Counted from the stretch's first letter, positions 44,143 to 52,430 are shown. The stretch is 56,222 nucleotides of DNA from Terriglobia bacterium (GCA_021324185.1 JAJPJN010000002.1:1-56222), one strand, 5' to 3'. A program made the numbers and translations. Notes: generated from the sequence alone by a model not told the origin.

Positions 44143-45474
44143 ATGTTCGGGCGGATGGTTGGGGCGGCACTCTGGCTCGGGCTGGCTCTGAATTCCATCT
44201 GCTCCCCGCAGTCACAGCGCTCATCGACTGTGGACGCCATCCAGGCTTCAGCTATTAGCCCCACCGAACAGCTACACGCCGCGGTACGGAGCGGAAAACT
44301 GGCCGAAGTCGCGCGGCTGCTCGCCCAAGGCGTCGATCCCAACGCGCAGGATGCACTCGGTAGCACGCCACTGCTCGCGGCGGCGTGGGCCGGCAACACA
44401 GAGATTTGCGAGCTCCTGATTCAGCATGGAGCCGATGTCAATGCACAACATCGCGAAGCTGGCTCGACGCCGCTTCAGTATGCCGTAATCACAGGCAGAG
44501 TTGCGGTGGTGAAAATCCTGCTGGCGGCCGGCGCACGCGTCGATGCTCTGTATCGTGATCGCCAGACTCTCCTGCATATCGCCGCCGCGCGCGGCAATCC
44601 GCAAATTGTTGAACTGTTACTCGGCGCGCGCGCAGACGTTCGCGCTGTGGACGCCAATGACAACACTCCGCTTGATGAAGCCATTCTTCACGGCCAGGTA
44701 CAAGTCGTCACTTTGTTAATCGCGCGCGGCGCCGACGTGAAGCGCGTGCATGCTTTGGACAACAGAGGCGGTTTGCACGAAGCCGCAATGAAGGGTTTCG
44801 CCAGCATGGTGGAACCGCTGGTCAACGCTGGCGCCGATCCCACCGCACACGACCGCTCGGGGCAAACTCCGCTGGATCTTGCCCTGGATTACAAAAACGG
44901 AAATGTGGTCGCTGCGCTGCTGAAAGCGGGCGCGCACTTGAAAGAATCTCAAGAAGCAGCAGATCACGCCATGGAAGCGGCGACGATGCGTGGCCAGACA
45001 GAGATCGCCCGCATTCTAATCGATAGCGGTTTCGATATTACGAAGCCGACCGCATCCGGATCGACCTATTTGCACGATGCCGCCTTGAAGGGCCAAAGAA
45101 AAATGGCCGAGTTGCTCCTGGCGCATGGCGCCTCGGTCGATTCGCTGAACAGCAGCGGCGCTACTCCTTTGCACGATGCGGCGCTGGGTGGAAATCCGGA
45201 CGTGATCGCATTGTTGCTGGATCACGGAGCAAGCATTGACGCCAGAGATAGGGAAGAACGGGCGACTCCTTTGATGCTTGCTGCCTCGCTCGGCCGCAGT
45301 AAAGCCGTAGCCCTCCTGCTGGCGCGCGGTGCAAATCCGGCACTGCGTGACTGCGCCGGGCATACAGCACTCGACCGGGCCCGCGAAACAGACGACGAGA
45401 TCACGCAGGCGCTGCTGAAAGACGCGTTGGCGCAGTCCGCAGCCGCCCCGAAAAACAAAGGTTCAGTGAACTGA
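44143..45474 (+). CDS. Secreted ankyrin-repeat protein
   Basis: A 443-residue protein with a signal peptide (FGRMVGAALWLGLALNSICS) and about eleven ankyrin repeats from residue 40 to 430, each with the GxTPLxxAxxxGxxxVVxxLLxxGA pattern. Examples are GSTPLLAAAWAGNTEICELLIQHG and GATPLHDAALGGNPDVIALLLDHG. The repeats fill the whole mature protein, so it is probably a pure binding scaffold in the periplasm or outside. One repeat (about 195-225, DNRGGLHEAAMKGF) is altered. A GTG at 44137 is an alternative start. Confidence 0.88.
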   Translation: MFGRMVGAALWLGLALNSICSPQSQRSSTVDAIQASAISPTEQLHAAVRSGKLAEVARLLAQGVDPNAQDALGSTPLLAAAWAGNTEICELLIQHGADVNAQHREAGSTPLQYAVITGRVAVVKILLAAGARVDALYRDRQTLLHIAAARGNPQIVELLLGARADVRAVDANDNTPLDEAILHGQVQVVTLLIARGADVKRVHALDNRGGLHEAAMKGFASMVEPLVNAGADPTAHDRSGQTPLDLALDYKNGNVVAALLKAGAHLKESQEAADHAMEAATMRGQTEIARILIDSGFDITKPTASGSTYLHDAALKGQRKMAELLLAHGASVDSLNSSGATPLHDAALGGNPDVIALLLDHGASIDARDREERATPLMLAASLGRSKAVALLLARGANPALRDCAGHTALDRARETDDEITQALLKDALAQSAAAPKNKGSVN

Positions 45475-45711
45475 AAGAAGTGGGTTCGCAAATGATCTTC
45501 CATCAGGGAACACCGGCCAAGGTTCAGCGGAAATGCCAGAAATTTGCGGCGGCCGCCGGCGGAACCAGCACCCTGGCGGTCAGTTGTACGAGCTTGAGGC
45601 GCGCTCGCGATCGGCACGGCAATAGGCCAAAAATACATCCGCCATGCGGAATTCAGCGTCCTGAGTATGTCATAGAACGCACTGAAACGGGGCTCGAGAT
45701 GTACGTCAAAA
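45475..45711. other. Gene-free stretch between the ankyrin and CsgG-like genes
   Basis: No recognisable gene, RNA or repeat. A 78-codon plus-strand open frame and a long minus-strand frame cross it, but neither looks like a known protein. The promoter of the CsgG-like gene is at its right end. Confidence 0.5.
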
Positions 45712-45717
45712 TATAAT
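45712..45717 (+). promoter_or_regulatory. Perfect TATAAT -10 of the CsgG-like gene
   Basis: TATAAT lies ten bases before ATG 45728, giving a predicted leader of only about three or four bases. No good -35 or Shine-Dalgarno is present. Confidence 0.45.
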
Positions 45718-45727
45718 AAATCCTCGG

Positions 45728-46726
45728 ATGCGCATTTTCCTTCTCGAACGAGTACTGGCGTTGGCGCTCGCCTCGGGATTCGCGGTTCAGGGCCAGACGC
45801 CCGCCCAGCAGGCTGGAAGCTCACAAAAGCGCCGTGTGGCGGTATTCGAATTTAGTAACGACGCTCGCTCCAGCACAGCGACTCCGTATCCCTTCCTGCA
45901 AAACGCCGGGCCCGACCTTGGCAAAGCGGCGGCGGACCTCCTGATCACGCGCCTCGTGCAGAACGGCTCCGTCGTCGTGATCGAACGTGATGCCATCAAC
46001 AAGCTCTTAGCGGAACAAAATCTCACAAATAGCGACCGGACAGATCCCCGAACGGCCGCTAAACTCGGCCAGATTCTGGGCGTCGATGCGATTGTGTTAG
46101 GGAGCGTTACCAAATACGATTTCGAGGACAAAACAACAACCAGCGGAGGCAGGCGGGCCCCATTCGCCGGTATCGGCGGTTCTTCACCGAAGATCAAGCA
46201 CGATTTGAGCGGTCACGTCGAGATCACTGCGCGCGTGGTTAGTCCGGATACCGCGCAAGTGCTGACGGTGTCACAAGGGCAAGGTGTCGTCGAGCGCAGC
46301 GAGAAATTGGATTATTCCCAGATGGCGGCGCTCATGCAAGGCCGAGGCGAGTTCCATGACTCCATAATGAGCGAGGCGATGGATAAGGCGCTGGCACAGC
46401 TCGCAGCGGATTTAGACAAGAGTTTGCCACAAGTTCCCGTCCATGCGGTTGTTATCAACGGACTCGTTGCCGATGCAAGCGATTCCGGAAGGCTTATCTT
46501 GAACGTGGGCGCTCTTAACGGCGTCAAGCCCGGGGATCACGTGCAAATTTGGAGATCCGGGAAAGAGATCCGCGATCCCGCCACAGGTCGCGTATTAACC
46601 CGAGACGATACATTGCTTGGTGAAGCGGTGGTAGTGAGCGCCGAAAACGCCTTCTCCGTTGCTTCCTATAAAGGCACGCAACCGGTAAAAGTCGGCGACA
46701 TCGTCAAAGGCCCGGTAAAGCAGTAG
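45728..46726 (+). CDS. CsgG/LpoB-like secreted protein
   Basis: A 332-residue protein with a signal peptide (1-22) and a CsgG-like fold: RVAVFEFSND, LGKAAADLLITRLVQNGSVVVIERDAINKLLAEQN and LGQILGVDAIVLGSVTKYDFEDK. The C-terminal part (about 240-330) has a FlgT-like beta-domain (RLILNVGALNGVKPGDHVQIWRSG). There is no lipobox cysteine in the signal, so it is not an evident lipoprotein. Family members form secretion pores or activate penicillin-binding proteins; the role here is open. Confidence 0.8.
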   Translation: MRIFLLERVLALALASGFAVQGQTPAQQAGSSQKRRVAVFEFSNDARSSTATPYPFLQNAGPDLGKAAADLLITRLVQNGSVVVIERDAINKLLAEQNLTNSDRTDPRTAAKLGQILGVDAIVLGSVTKYDFEDKTTTSGGRRAPFAGIGGSSPKIKHDLSGHVEITARVVSPDTAQVLTVSQGQGVVERSEKLDYSQMAALMQGRGEFHDSIMSEAMDKALAQLAADLDKSLPQVPVHAVVINGLVADASDSGRLILNVGALNGVKPGDHVQIWRSGKEIRDPATGRVLTRDDTLLGEAVVVSAENAFSVASYKGTQPVKVGDIVKGPVKQ

Positions 46727-46755
46727 TTGCCAGGCCTCAAGCCTGCGGTAGCTAG

Positions 46756-46899
46756 CGGGCAATAACGGGCACCGCCGTCTCGAGGCTCATTCTTGGCGCG
46801 GCCGCGATGATCCTGGGCATCTGCGCCGCGATTGCGGGCCTTATTCCAGCCGCCCGCGCGGCTAAAGTCGATCCGATGATCGCCCTGGGCTACGAGTAG
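46756..46899 (+). pseudogene. Remnant of a MacB/FtsX-type ABC permease C-terminus
   Basis: In the frame ending with TAG at 46897 the translation includes MILGICAAIAGLIPAARAAK followed by VDPMIALGYE. This is the characteristic C-terminal end of MacB-type FtsX permeases (GLxPArxAaxxdPxxALryE). The frame is cut upstream by a TAG at 46753, only about 47 codons away, so the rest of the gene is gone. It is probably a deletion remnant of one of the abundant acidobacterial permeases (the ADOP group). Confidence 0.75.
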
Positions 46900-46980
46900 G
46901 TCAGCCAAGGCCAACCACACTTTCCTAAAGTCTTCTCAACTTTACTGCCGATAAGGGTAAGTGACTGGACGAAAATAGCC

Positions 46981-47655
46981 TTGGTACGCGGAAAACGGAT
47001 TAGTCAAATATTGCTCGCGGACCGCAACTTGCTCTTTCGGCGCGGACTGCGAACCCTACTTTCAGCCGAAAACGACTTTCGAGTTGTGGGCGAAGCCTCT
47101 GACGCGGCGGAAACACTCGCTAAAGTGCGGATGACTTTACCAGATGTGTTGGTGATGGACCTGTCGCTGATTGAGGATGCGGGCCAGCAGACCGCTTTTG
47201 CATTGCGCCACGCTCACCCTCAGATGGCTATCCTGTTCCTGACCCAAACGGATGGAGCCGAGCAGTTAGATGTCGCCGTCGCTGCCGGAGGCCGTGGCTA
47301 CATGTTGAAAAACAGCACCCCGCAGCAGCTTATCGCTGGCATACGCCAAGTCGCCTTTTCGGATGACCAAAACAATCGCGGGCTGTCGCGAATTGTGCCC
47401 GATCTACGCGCTCTTGCGGAATCCAACGACAGCTATTCGCGTGTAGCCGTGCTTACGCCTCGCGAACAAGAGGTCGCGCGGTTGCTCGCCGAAGGCCGCA
47501 CTGTTCGGGAAGTTTCCTCCGAACTCGCCTTAAGTGTCAAGACTGTTGAAGCCCACAAGCTGAACCTGATGCGGAAGCTGGACATCCATAATCGCGCCAG
47601 CCTGGTGGAATACGCGGTCCAAAAAGGCCTCGTCCAAGCCCAACTTACCCGCTAG
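46981..47655 (+). CDS. NarL/FixJ-type response regulator
   Basis: A 224-residue regulator. The receiver (about 8-125) has the acidic residue in LLADRN, the phospho-acceptor Asp60 in VLVMDLSLIED and the lysine in YMLKNS. The acidic pair is reduced to a single Asp (ADRN where DDH is common). The C-terminal LuxR-type domain is LTPREQEVARLLAEGRTVREVSSELALSVKTVEAHK. It begins with TTG 46981; no ATG lies before the receiver core. No kinase gene is adjacent. Confidence 0.9.
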   Translation: MVRGKRISQILLADRNLLFRRGLRTLLSAENDFRVVGEASDAAETLAKVRMTLPDVLVMDLSLIEDAGQQTAFALRHAHPQMAILFLTQTDGAEQLDVAVAAGGRGYMLKNSTPQQLIAGIRQVAFSDDQNNRGLSRIVPDLRALAESNDSYSRVAVLTPREQEVARLLAEGRTVREVSSELALSVKTVEAHKLNLMRKLDIHNRASLVEYAVQKGLVQAQLTR

Positions 47656-47664
47656 CACGGCCAA

Positions 47665-47691
47665 TCCGGTTTGCCGGACTAAAGCTCCGGC
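47665..47691 (+). promoter_or_regulatory. Two mutually exclusive hairpins upstream of sppA
   Basis: TCCGG (47665-47669) can pair with CCGGA (47674-47678). The overlapping GCCGGA (47673-47678) can pair instead with TCCGGC (47686-47691). Both use the same CCGGA strand, so only one can form. No T tract follows. Confidence 0.4.
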
Positions 47692-47738
47692 ACGGGCGAC
47701 CCTAACAGCCAACTTGCTACCCTTCCAAAAGGAGAAGA

Positions 47739-47789
47739 ATGTCGCCATGCGAGCGCAGTGGCCGCTTGGTGGCCGTTGCGCGCGTCTAA
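47739..47789 (+). CDS. Possible 16-residue leader peptide before sppA
   Basis: ATG 47739 is preceded by AAAAGGAG at four-base spacing, a strong ribosome site. The frame reads MSPCERSGRLVAVARV and stops at TAA 47787-47789, three bases before the sppA ATG, in the same frame. SppA itself has no ribosome site, so re-initiation or coupling is plausible. It could also be a chance ORF. Confidence 0.4.
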   Translation: MSPCERSGRLVAVARV

Positions 47790-47792
47790 ATT

Positions 47793-49517
47793 ATGGGTAA
47801 GTTTCTATTGGGAGTTCTGGTTGGCGGCATTGTCACGGTTCTTGTTCTTATCATTTGCGCGCTGGCCATCAGCAAGATTTTTGCAACCAAGCAGCCTACC
47901 GTTGCAGCCAACTCCGTCTTGGTCCTCTCTCTCAGCGGTGAAGTGCCTGAAGCCGCGCCTATCGGTATCGACATCCCTCTTTTACAAACGCAGCCAACGC
48001 CCACCGTTCGCGATGTCTGGACCTCGCTTCATGAGGCAGCAACCGACAGCCGCATCAAAGCGCTGGTAATCCAGCCGCGCATGCTGTTGGCCGGCTGGGC
48101 GCGCCTGGAAGAGATTCGCCAGGATATCGCAGATTTTAAGAAGTCCGGCAAGCCCGTCTACGCCTTTCTCCAGGGGCCCGGGTCGCGCGAATACTATCTC
48201 GCCACGGCCGCCGATAAGATCTTCCTTTCTCCCGGCGACATGCTCGATGTTAAGGGCTTCCATGTGGAAGAGCTGTATTTCAAAGGCACGCTGGAAAAGC
48301 TTGGAATCGGCGTGCAAGTCGACCACATCGGGCGCTTCAAGGATGCCGGGGATATCTTCACGCGAACTAACATGACGCCTGAAACGCGGGAAGTGCTCAA
48401 CCAGGTGCTCGACCAGATTTACGGAGATTTCTGCACCACCACAGGTTCGGGCCGCCGTAAGTCCGCCGATGATATGAAAGCACTGATCGACATGGGCCCG
48501 TTTCTGGCTGCCCAGGCAAAGGCGACAGGATTAGTCGACGAATTGGGCTATGAAGATGAGGTCTACGCGGATTTGAAAAAGAAGACGGGAGTCTCGAACC
48601 TGAACAAAACCAGAATTCAGACGTATTTCCGCGCGGTTCCGGGCAGTGGCGATCATCTCGCCATGCTGGTCGGCGAGGGCGATATCCTGCGCGGCGATCT
48701 CAGCGACTCGCCCCAAAGCGGGGACACGCTTTCTTCAGGGCCGTTCATCAAATTGGTGCGGCAGCTTCGCGATGACCACAACGTCAAAGGCGTTCTACTC
48801 CGTATCGATTCGCCCGGCGGAGATGCCGTGGCATCGGATGAAATTTTGCATGAATTGAAGTTGCTATCGAGTAAAAAGCCGCTGGTGATCTCCATGTCAG
48901 ACGTGGCTGCTTCGGGAGGTTACTATATTTCACTGACCGGAACCAGCGTTATTTCTTATCCCAATACGCTCACTGGCTCCATCGGGGTCCTTTATGTCCG
49001 GCCCAATATTCATGGTCTTTTAGATAAGATCGGCATAGCCGAAGACGGCATCAGCCGGGGCAAGCTCGCCGATATGGAAGATCTCAGCCAGCCGCTTTCC
49101 GATGCCGCGCAGCAGAAGCTGCACGAATCCATTTCGGCTACCTACCGTATTTTCGTCACCAAGGTAGCGGCGGCGCGGAAAAAGACTTACGATCAAATCG
49201 ACGCTTTGGCGCAAGGCCGCGTCTGGATGGGTGCGCAGGCTGAGCAGAACGGCCTCGTCGATCAGCTTGGCGGCCTCGATCAAGCCGTCGCCCTCCTGCG
49301 GCAGAAAGCTCATTTGCCAGCACAGGGCAAAACCAATCTCATACTTTATCCGGCGCGCAAGAGTCTTCTCGAACTACTGACCGGGGCCTCGACCGAATCG
49401 TACGCGGATGCGGCCGCTACCGCGAAGCTGCGCAAAATGCTTCCCGAACTACCAGGTCCCGCGATCCTCAAAGGCGGCATCATGCGCCTGATGCCCTATC
49501 GTTTCGTCATTCAGTAA
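47793..49517 (+). CDS. sppA: Signal peptide peptidase SppA, 67K type
   Basis: A 574-residue membrane-anchored Ser/Lys protease with tandem SppA halves, matching the E. coli-type 67K enzyme. It has an N-terminal anchor (about 1-30, LLGVLVGGIVTVLVLIICALA). The general-base lysine is Lys183 in GRFKDAGD of the first half. The nucleophile is Ser374 in DVAASGGYY of the second half, preceded by LLRIDSPGGDAVASDEI. It should degrade signal peptides after release or process membrane proteins on the periplasmic side. It is a single gene between the NarL regulator and the FliA-type sigma gene. Confidence 0.94.
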   Translation: MGKFLLGVLVGGIVTVLVLIICALAISKIFATKQPTVAANSVLVLSLSGEVPEAAPIGIDIPLLQTQPTPTVRDVWTSLHEAATDSRIKALVIQPRMLLAGWARLEEIRQDIADFKKSGKPVYAFLQGPGSREYYLATAADKIFLSPGDMLDVKGFHVEELYFKGTLEKLGIGVQVDHIGRFKDAGDIFTRTNMTPETREVLNQVLDQIYGDFCTTTGSGRRKSADDMKALIDMGPFLAAQAKATGLVDELGYEDEVYADLKKKTGVSNLNKTRIQTYFRAVPGSGDHLAMLVGEGDILRGDLSDSPQSGDTLSSGPFIKLVRQLRDDHNVKGVLLRIDSPGGDAVASDEILHELKLLSSKKPLVISMSDVAASGGYYISLTGTSVISYPNTLTGSIGVLYVRPNIHGLLDKIGIAEDGISRGKLADMEDLSQPLSDAAQQKLHESISATYRIFVTKVAAARKKTYDQIDALAQGRVWMGAQAEQNGLVDQLGGLDQAVALLRQKAHLPAQGKTNLILYPARKSLLELLTGASTESYADAAATAKLRKMLPELPGPAILKGGIMRLMPYRFVIQ

Positions 49518-49534
49518 ATCTGCGATTAGCCAAA

Positions 49535-50305
49535 TCAGAACGCAGCCGCCGAATGGATGCCATTCAGATCCAGGGCCACGTGCATCCGTTCGAGCGCGCT
49601 TTTGTGGATCTGCGACACACGGCTTTCATTTACACCCAGAAGGTCGCCGATTTCTTTCATGGTCATCTCGTTGTGATAGTAAAGTTCCACCACTTTGCGA
49701 TAGCGGGCCGGTAACGCCCCCATAGCGGAAATGAGCTTCTCGCGTAATTCCGATCGGGCAAAAACGCGGTCCGGGTTTTGGGCCGGCGTGCACGGCATTT
49801 CCATATTTTGCTGCTCTTCCCGCTCTCCTCTTGCTTGAGCCGCTGCATTGCCCAAACTGCGGAAATCCACCATCAGCGAGCGCCAGCGCTTCGCATCCAA
49901 TCCCATAGCCGAGGCAATCTCGGTTTCCGTCGGCTCGCGCTGCAACTTCGCCGTCAAGTTTGCTTTGACGCACTCCATTTGCTTGTAGCGCTTGCGCAGA
50001 TCGCGCGAAGCCCAGTCTAACTGCCGCAAGCTATCCAGAATCGCGCCGCGAATCCGGTGTTTTGCATAGGTTGAAAACGCAACTTTCTTATCCGCCTGAT
50101 ATTTAACTGCAGCATCGAACAGCCCCATCATCCCCGCGTGCACCAGGTCGTCCAGTTCGATATGTACCGGCAAGGAGCGCTGTACATGGGCTGCAATTGC
50201 AGATACCAACGTCATGTGCTCCATGATCAATGCATCACGCCGGGCGGTCTCTTCCGCCTGTTTGGAAACCGGGCTAATGGCTCGTTTGCTCGCTGTAGTG
50301 CTCAT
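49535..50305 (-). CDS. FliA/WhiG-type RNA polymerase sigma factor
   Basis: A 256-residue group 3 sigma factor. Region 2 (about 24-95) contains ELDDLVHAGMMGLFDAAVKYQADKKVAFSTYAKHRIRGAILDSLRQLDW, the typical FliA signature. Region 3 includes TETEIASAMGL and region 4 (about 205-250) YYHNEMTMKEIGDLLGVNESRVSQIHKSAL. It is diverged in the spacer between regions 3 and 4, which is Gln/Glu-rich. FliA-type factors drive flagellar genes, but there are none in the window. AGGTG lies before the ATG at reasonable spacing. Confidence 0.9.
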   Translation of the reverse strand: MSTTASKRAISPVSKQAEETARRDALIMEHMTLVSAIAAHVQRSLPVHIELDDLVHAGMMGLFDAAVKYQADKKVAFSTYAKHRIRGAILDSLRQLDWASRDLRKRYKQMECVKANLTAKLQREPTETEIASAMGLDAKRWRSLMVDFRSLGNAAAQARGEREEQQNMEMPCTPAQNPDRVFARSELREKLISAMGALPARYRKVVELYYHNEMTMKEIGDLLGVNESRVSQIHKSALERMHVALDLNGIHSAAAF

Positions 50306-50600
50306 GTGTTCTGTTCACCTGCCGGAGCGCTTCTGTCAGCTCCTGCGAGCGTGAAAGGGCATTCAGAACACCAGCGAAAAAAGCTTCAGTGCGAAGCCGG
50401 GTCTCGGTCGCTTAGTCCCGTCAATTCAGCGGATTACCTGCCATCGCAGATCAGGCGCTCGAAAGCGTCTTCGACGTTCAGGTTCAAAGCGAAACGGCCG
50501 CCGGTGGGGGCCGTGTTTCAAAGCGAAAATTTGAAATCGATTCGGAACGCGCTGCCCCGCAGAAGCGAGTCACAACTCCGAGACTAGGATTAATCCTGCC
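50306..50600. other. Longest gene-free stretch; paired direct repeats
   Basis: No gene is recognised in these 295 bases. A 12-base direct repeat TTCAAAGCGAAA occurs at 50483-50494 and 50517-50528 with a GGCC/GGCC-containing dyad between them. A short protein-like minus-strand stretch (LNVEDAFERLICDGR) sits nearby but is closed by stops. No tRNA or riboswitch can be defended. Confidence 0.5.
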
Positions 50601-51050
50601 TCAGGCAGTTTTCGTCCAACTCGATTTGCGGGGAGTAGTCTCGGACGCGGGCCTTTTGTGGGGTATGTCGGGATTTTGGGCCGGGGAGGAAACTTTGGAA
50701 TCGGGGTCAATGCCGTCCTCCAACGGCATAGGAGACATCGGGCCGCCAGATTGGGGCGTGAGGTGCACTTTCAGTTCAGGCGATTCCAGCAGATCCAGAA
50801 CCGAGATTTCAAAACGCGCGAGTATCCGGTCAGCCAGATCGGACGTGAGTTTCCTCTCGCCTTTCAACACTTTATGAAGCTGTGGCTGCGAGACGCGCAA
50901 CAATCTTGCCAGCCCGCGTTCGCTGAATTCGCCGTTCGAGATGCGAGTGACGATAAACCGGATCAACCGCGCCTTCAGCGTGCTAAACACCACGCCGCAA
51001 GGTGCTGAAAATGAATCCACGTAGGAATAGGGTATCTCAATTCGAGGCAC
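50601..51050 (-). CDS. XRE-type helix-turn-helix protein
   Basis: A 149-residue protein with a central helix-turn-helix (about 30-80: FSERGLARLLRVSQPQLHKVLKGERKLTSDLADRIL) of the Cro/C1 class and a proline- and serine-rich C-terminal tail without evident structure. The start is GTG 51050; TAATTT lies nine bases upstream of it. It may be a DNA-binding regulator. It is divergent from the Cys-motif protein at 51272 across an AT-rich gap of 221 bases that may be a shared control region. Confidence 0.8.
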   Translation of the reverse strand: MPRIEIPYSYVDSFSAPCGVVFSTLKARLIRFIVTRISNGEFSERGLARLLRVSQPQLHKVLKGERKLTSDLADRILARFEISVLDLLESPELKVHLTPQSGGPMSPMPLEDGIDPDSKVSSPAQNPDIPHKRPASETTPRKSSWTKTA

Positions 51051-51119
51051 GTTGGGAGTAAATTACACGGATTCGTCAAATGCGCAGGGCCAGATCTAAA
51101 TTGTTAGTTATCTATCAAT

Positions 51120-51128
51120 TGTGGATAA
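51120..51128 (-). other. Isolated consensus DnaA box
   Basis: The minus strand reads TTATCCACA, a perfect DnaA box, in an AT-rich intergenic region. There is only one copy and no dnaA or dnaN gene nearby. It may be a chance match or a titration/regulatory site. Confidence 0.3.
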
Positions 51129-51271
51129 ACAACTGAAAAACTCTCAAATTTGCTTAGGAAAAAATACTCGGGGTTTTTTGCACACATCCAAAGTACCAGT
51201 ATCTTGGTCCTATCAACACCGAAGAGTTTGCCGGGTTTCTGGAAAACTCTGGAGGAAAAACAAAAAAATAA

Positions 51272-51856
51272 ATGGAATGGACCCGTTCAGAAACTCTTGC
51301 CCTCGCGCAGCAGTCGTGCACGTTCTGCCACGGTCTCGGTTTAAGACCTGGCCGGGCAGGATCATCAGCTCCTTGCAATTGCGTGTTCCGCGCTATCTTC
51401 CGTGCTTGTTATACACGGTTCATCAAGTGTACTTCGAAAGAGAAGTACGTTAGCCGCGTTTCGTTGGAGGCGAATCCCGGACGGTTGCGAAAATCCGTTT
51501 GGGGCCTGAAGAACGAAGAATTTATCGCCGATTTTTGTTTAGTAAGCCGGCGAGTTTTGGACGAGCAGCAGTACAAGCTGTTCAAATTCCACTTCCTGCT
51601 AGGAGCGGACTGGAAATTATGTTGCCGCCGGCTCAACCTCGATCGGGGTGAATTCTTTCACGAAGTGTATCGAATTCAGCAGAAACTCGGCCGGGCCTTC
51701 CGGGAACTCGAACCCTATGCGCTTTATCCAGTGGATGAGTACTTTGCTGGTCCAACGAGGGAAAAGGCACGGCCGGTAACTATATTTCCAGTTGAAACGG
51801 AAAAACCACCGCAAGCCAAGCCGGTTTTAACCTTTCCGGTTCGGCGAGCTGCCTGA
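51272..51856 (+). CDS. Cys-motif protein of unknown function
   Basis: A 194-residue protein. The N-terminus has a possible zinc site of the type CTFCxGxG...PCNC (Cys16, Cys19, Cys35, Cys37), like a short DnaJ-type or ribbon motif, followed by FRAIFRACY. The middle (about 75-150) is helical, with FCLVSRRVLDEQQYKLFKFHFLLGADWKLCCRRL, and may be DNA-binding. The C-terminus is Pro-rich. I recall similar acidobacterial proteins of unknown role. A GGAGG lies 16 bases before the ATG, which is too far for an ideal ribosome site. A terminator follows. Confidence 0.7.
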   Translation: MEWTRSETLALAQQSCTFCHGLGLRPGRAGSSAPCNCVFRAIFRACYTRFIKCTSKEKYVSRVSLEANPGRLRKSVWGLKNEEFIADFCLVSRRVLDEQQYKLFKFHFLLGADWKLCCRRLNLDRGEFFHEVYRIQQKLGRAFRELEPYALYPVDEYFAGPTREKARPVTIFPVETEKPPQAKPVLTFPVRRAA

Positions 51857-51891
51857 TATCGGCGAGAAGTTATCGCGACAGGGTCGGTAGG

Positions 51892-51924
51892 GCCAGGCTT
51901 GTCAAGCCTGGCTTTTTCTTTTTT
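51892..51924 (+). terminator. Rho-independent terminator
   Basis: GCCAGGCTT (51892-51900) and AAGCCTGGC (51904-51912) form a perfect nine-base-pair stem with a three-base loop, followed by TTTTTCTTTTTT. It ends the transcript of the Cys-motif gene. No T tract exists on the minus strand. Confidence 0.92.
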
Positions 51925-51935
51925 AGGGACCCTGT

Positions 51936-52430
51936 TCAAGTCCCTGCCTTTGTGTTCGCTCGTCTGGCTTGAAAAAATCCGGCCAGCAGTTCGCCGGCTT
52001 CCACCGCCAGCAGCCCCTCCTCGATACGCACACGGTGATTCAGCAGGTCCGAATCCGCCAAGCTGAATTTACTCCGAACCGCGCCGAAGCGCAGATCGCG
52101 CGCCGCAAACACCAACCGGTCGATACGCGCCAGCACAATCGCACCCGCGCACATCACGCAAGGTTCCAGAGTCACATAGAGAGCTGATCCTGGAAACCGG
52201 TAATTGCGCAATTGAGCGGCCGCTTGGCGCAATGCTTCGATCTCGGCATGAGAAGTCGGGTCGCATGCCGCAATGGGGCGATTCCAGCCTTCACCCGCGA
52301 TCACATCATTGATCACTAAGACTGCTCCAACCGGCACTTCGCCTGCCGCTTCTGCCTGAGCTGCAAGTGCCAAGGCACGTCGCATAAAGCATTCATCCGA
52401 GTCACTCCAATTTGCTTCCGGCAGATGCAT
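51936..52430 (-). CDS. tadA: tRNA-specific adenosine deaminase
   Basis: A 164-residue zinc deaminase that converts A34 to inosine in the tRNA-Arg anticodon. The active site is HAEIEAL (His61, Glu63) and LEPCVMCAGAI (Cys91, Cys94), with the family segments DPTSHAE and FGAVRSKFSLAD. Length is normal. The start at 52430 gives a short N-terminal extension; ATG 52385 is also possible. It converges with the Cys-motif gene and overlaps only the unused upstream part of the Asp-box frame on the other strand. Confidence 0.95.
   Translation of the reverse strand: MHLPEANWSDSDECFMRRALALAAQAEAAGEVPVGAVLVINDVIAGEGWNRPIAACDPTSHAEIEALRQAAAQLRNYRFPGSALYVTLEPCVMCAGAIVLARIDRLVFAARDLRFGAVRSKFSLADSDLLNHRVRIEEGLLAVEAGELLAGFFQARRANTKAGT

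Noticed and set aside
45480-45716. 78-codon plus-strand frame
   Set aside because: No ribosome site or family resemblance, and the promoter of the next gene overlaps its end.
49535-50305. Flagellar operon
   Set aside because: Only the sigma factor is present; no flagellar structural gene is in the window.
50340-50460. Loose resemblance to a c-di-GMP (GEMM) riboswitch core
   Set aside because: The conserved blocks do not match in order, and there is no plus-strand gene downstream.
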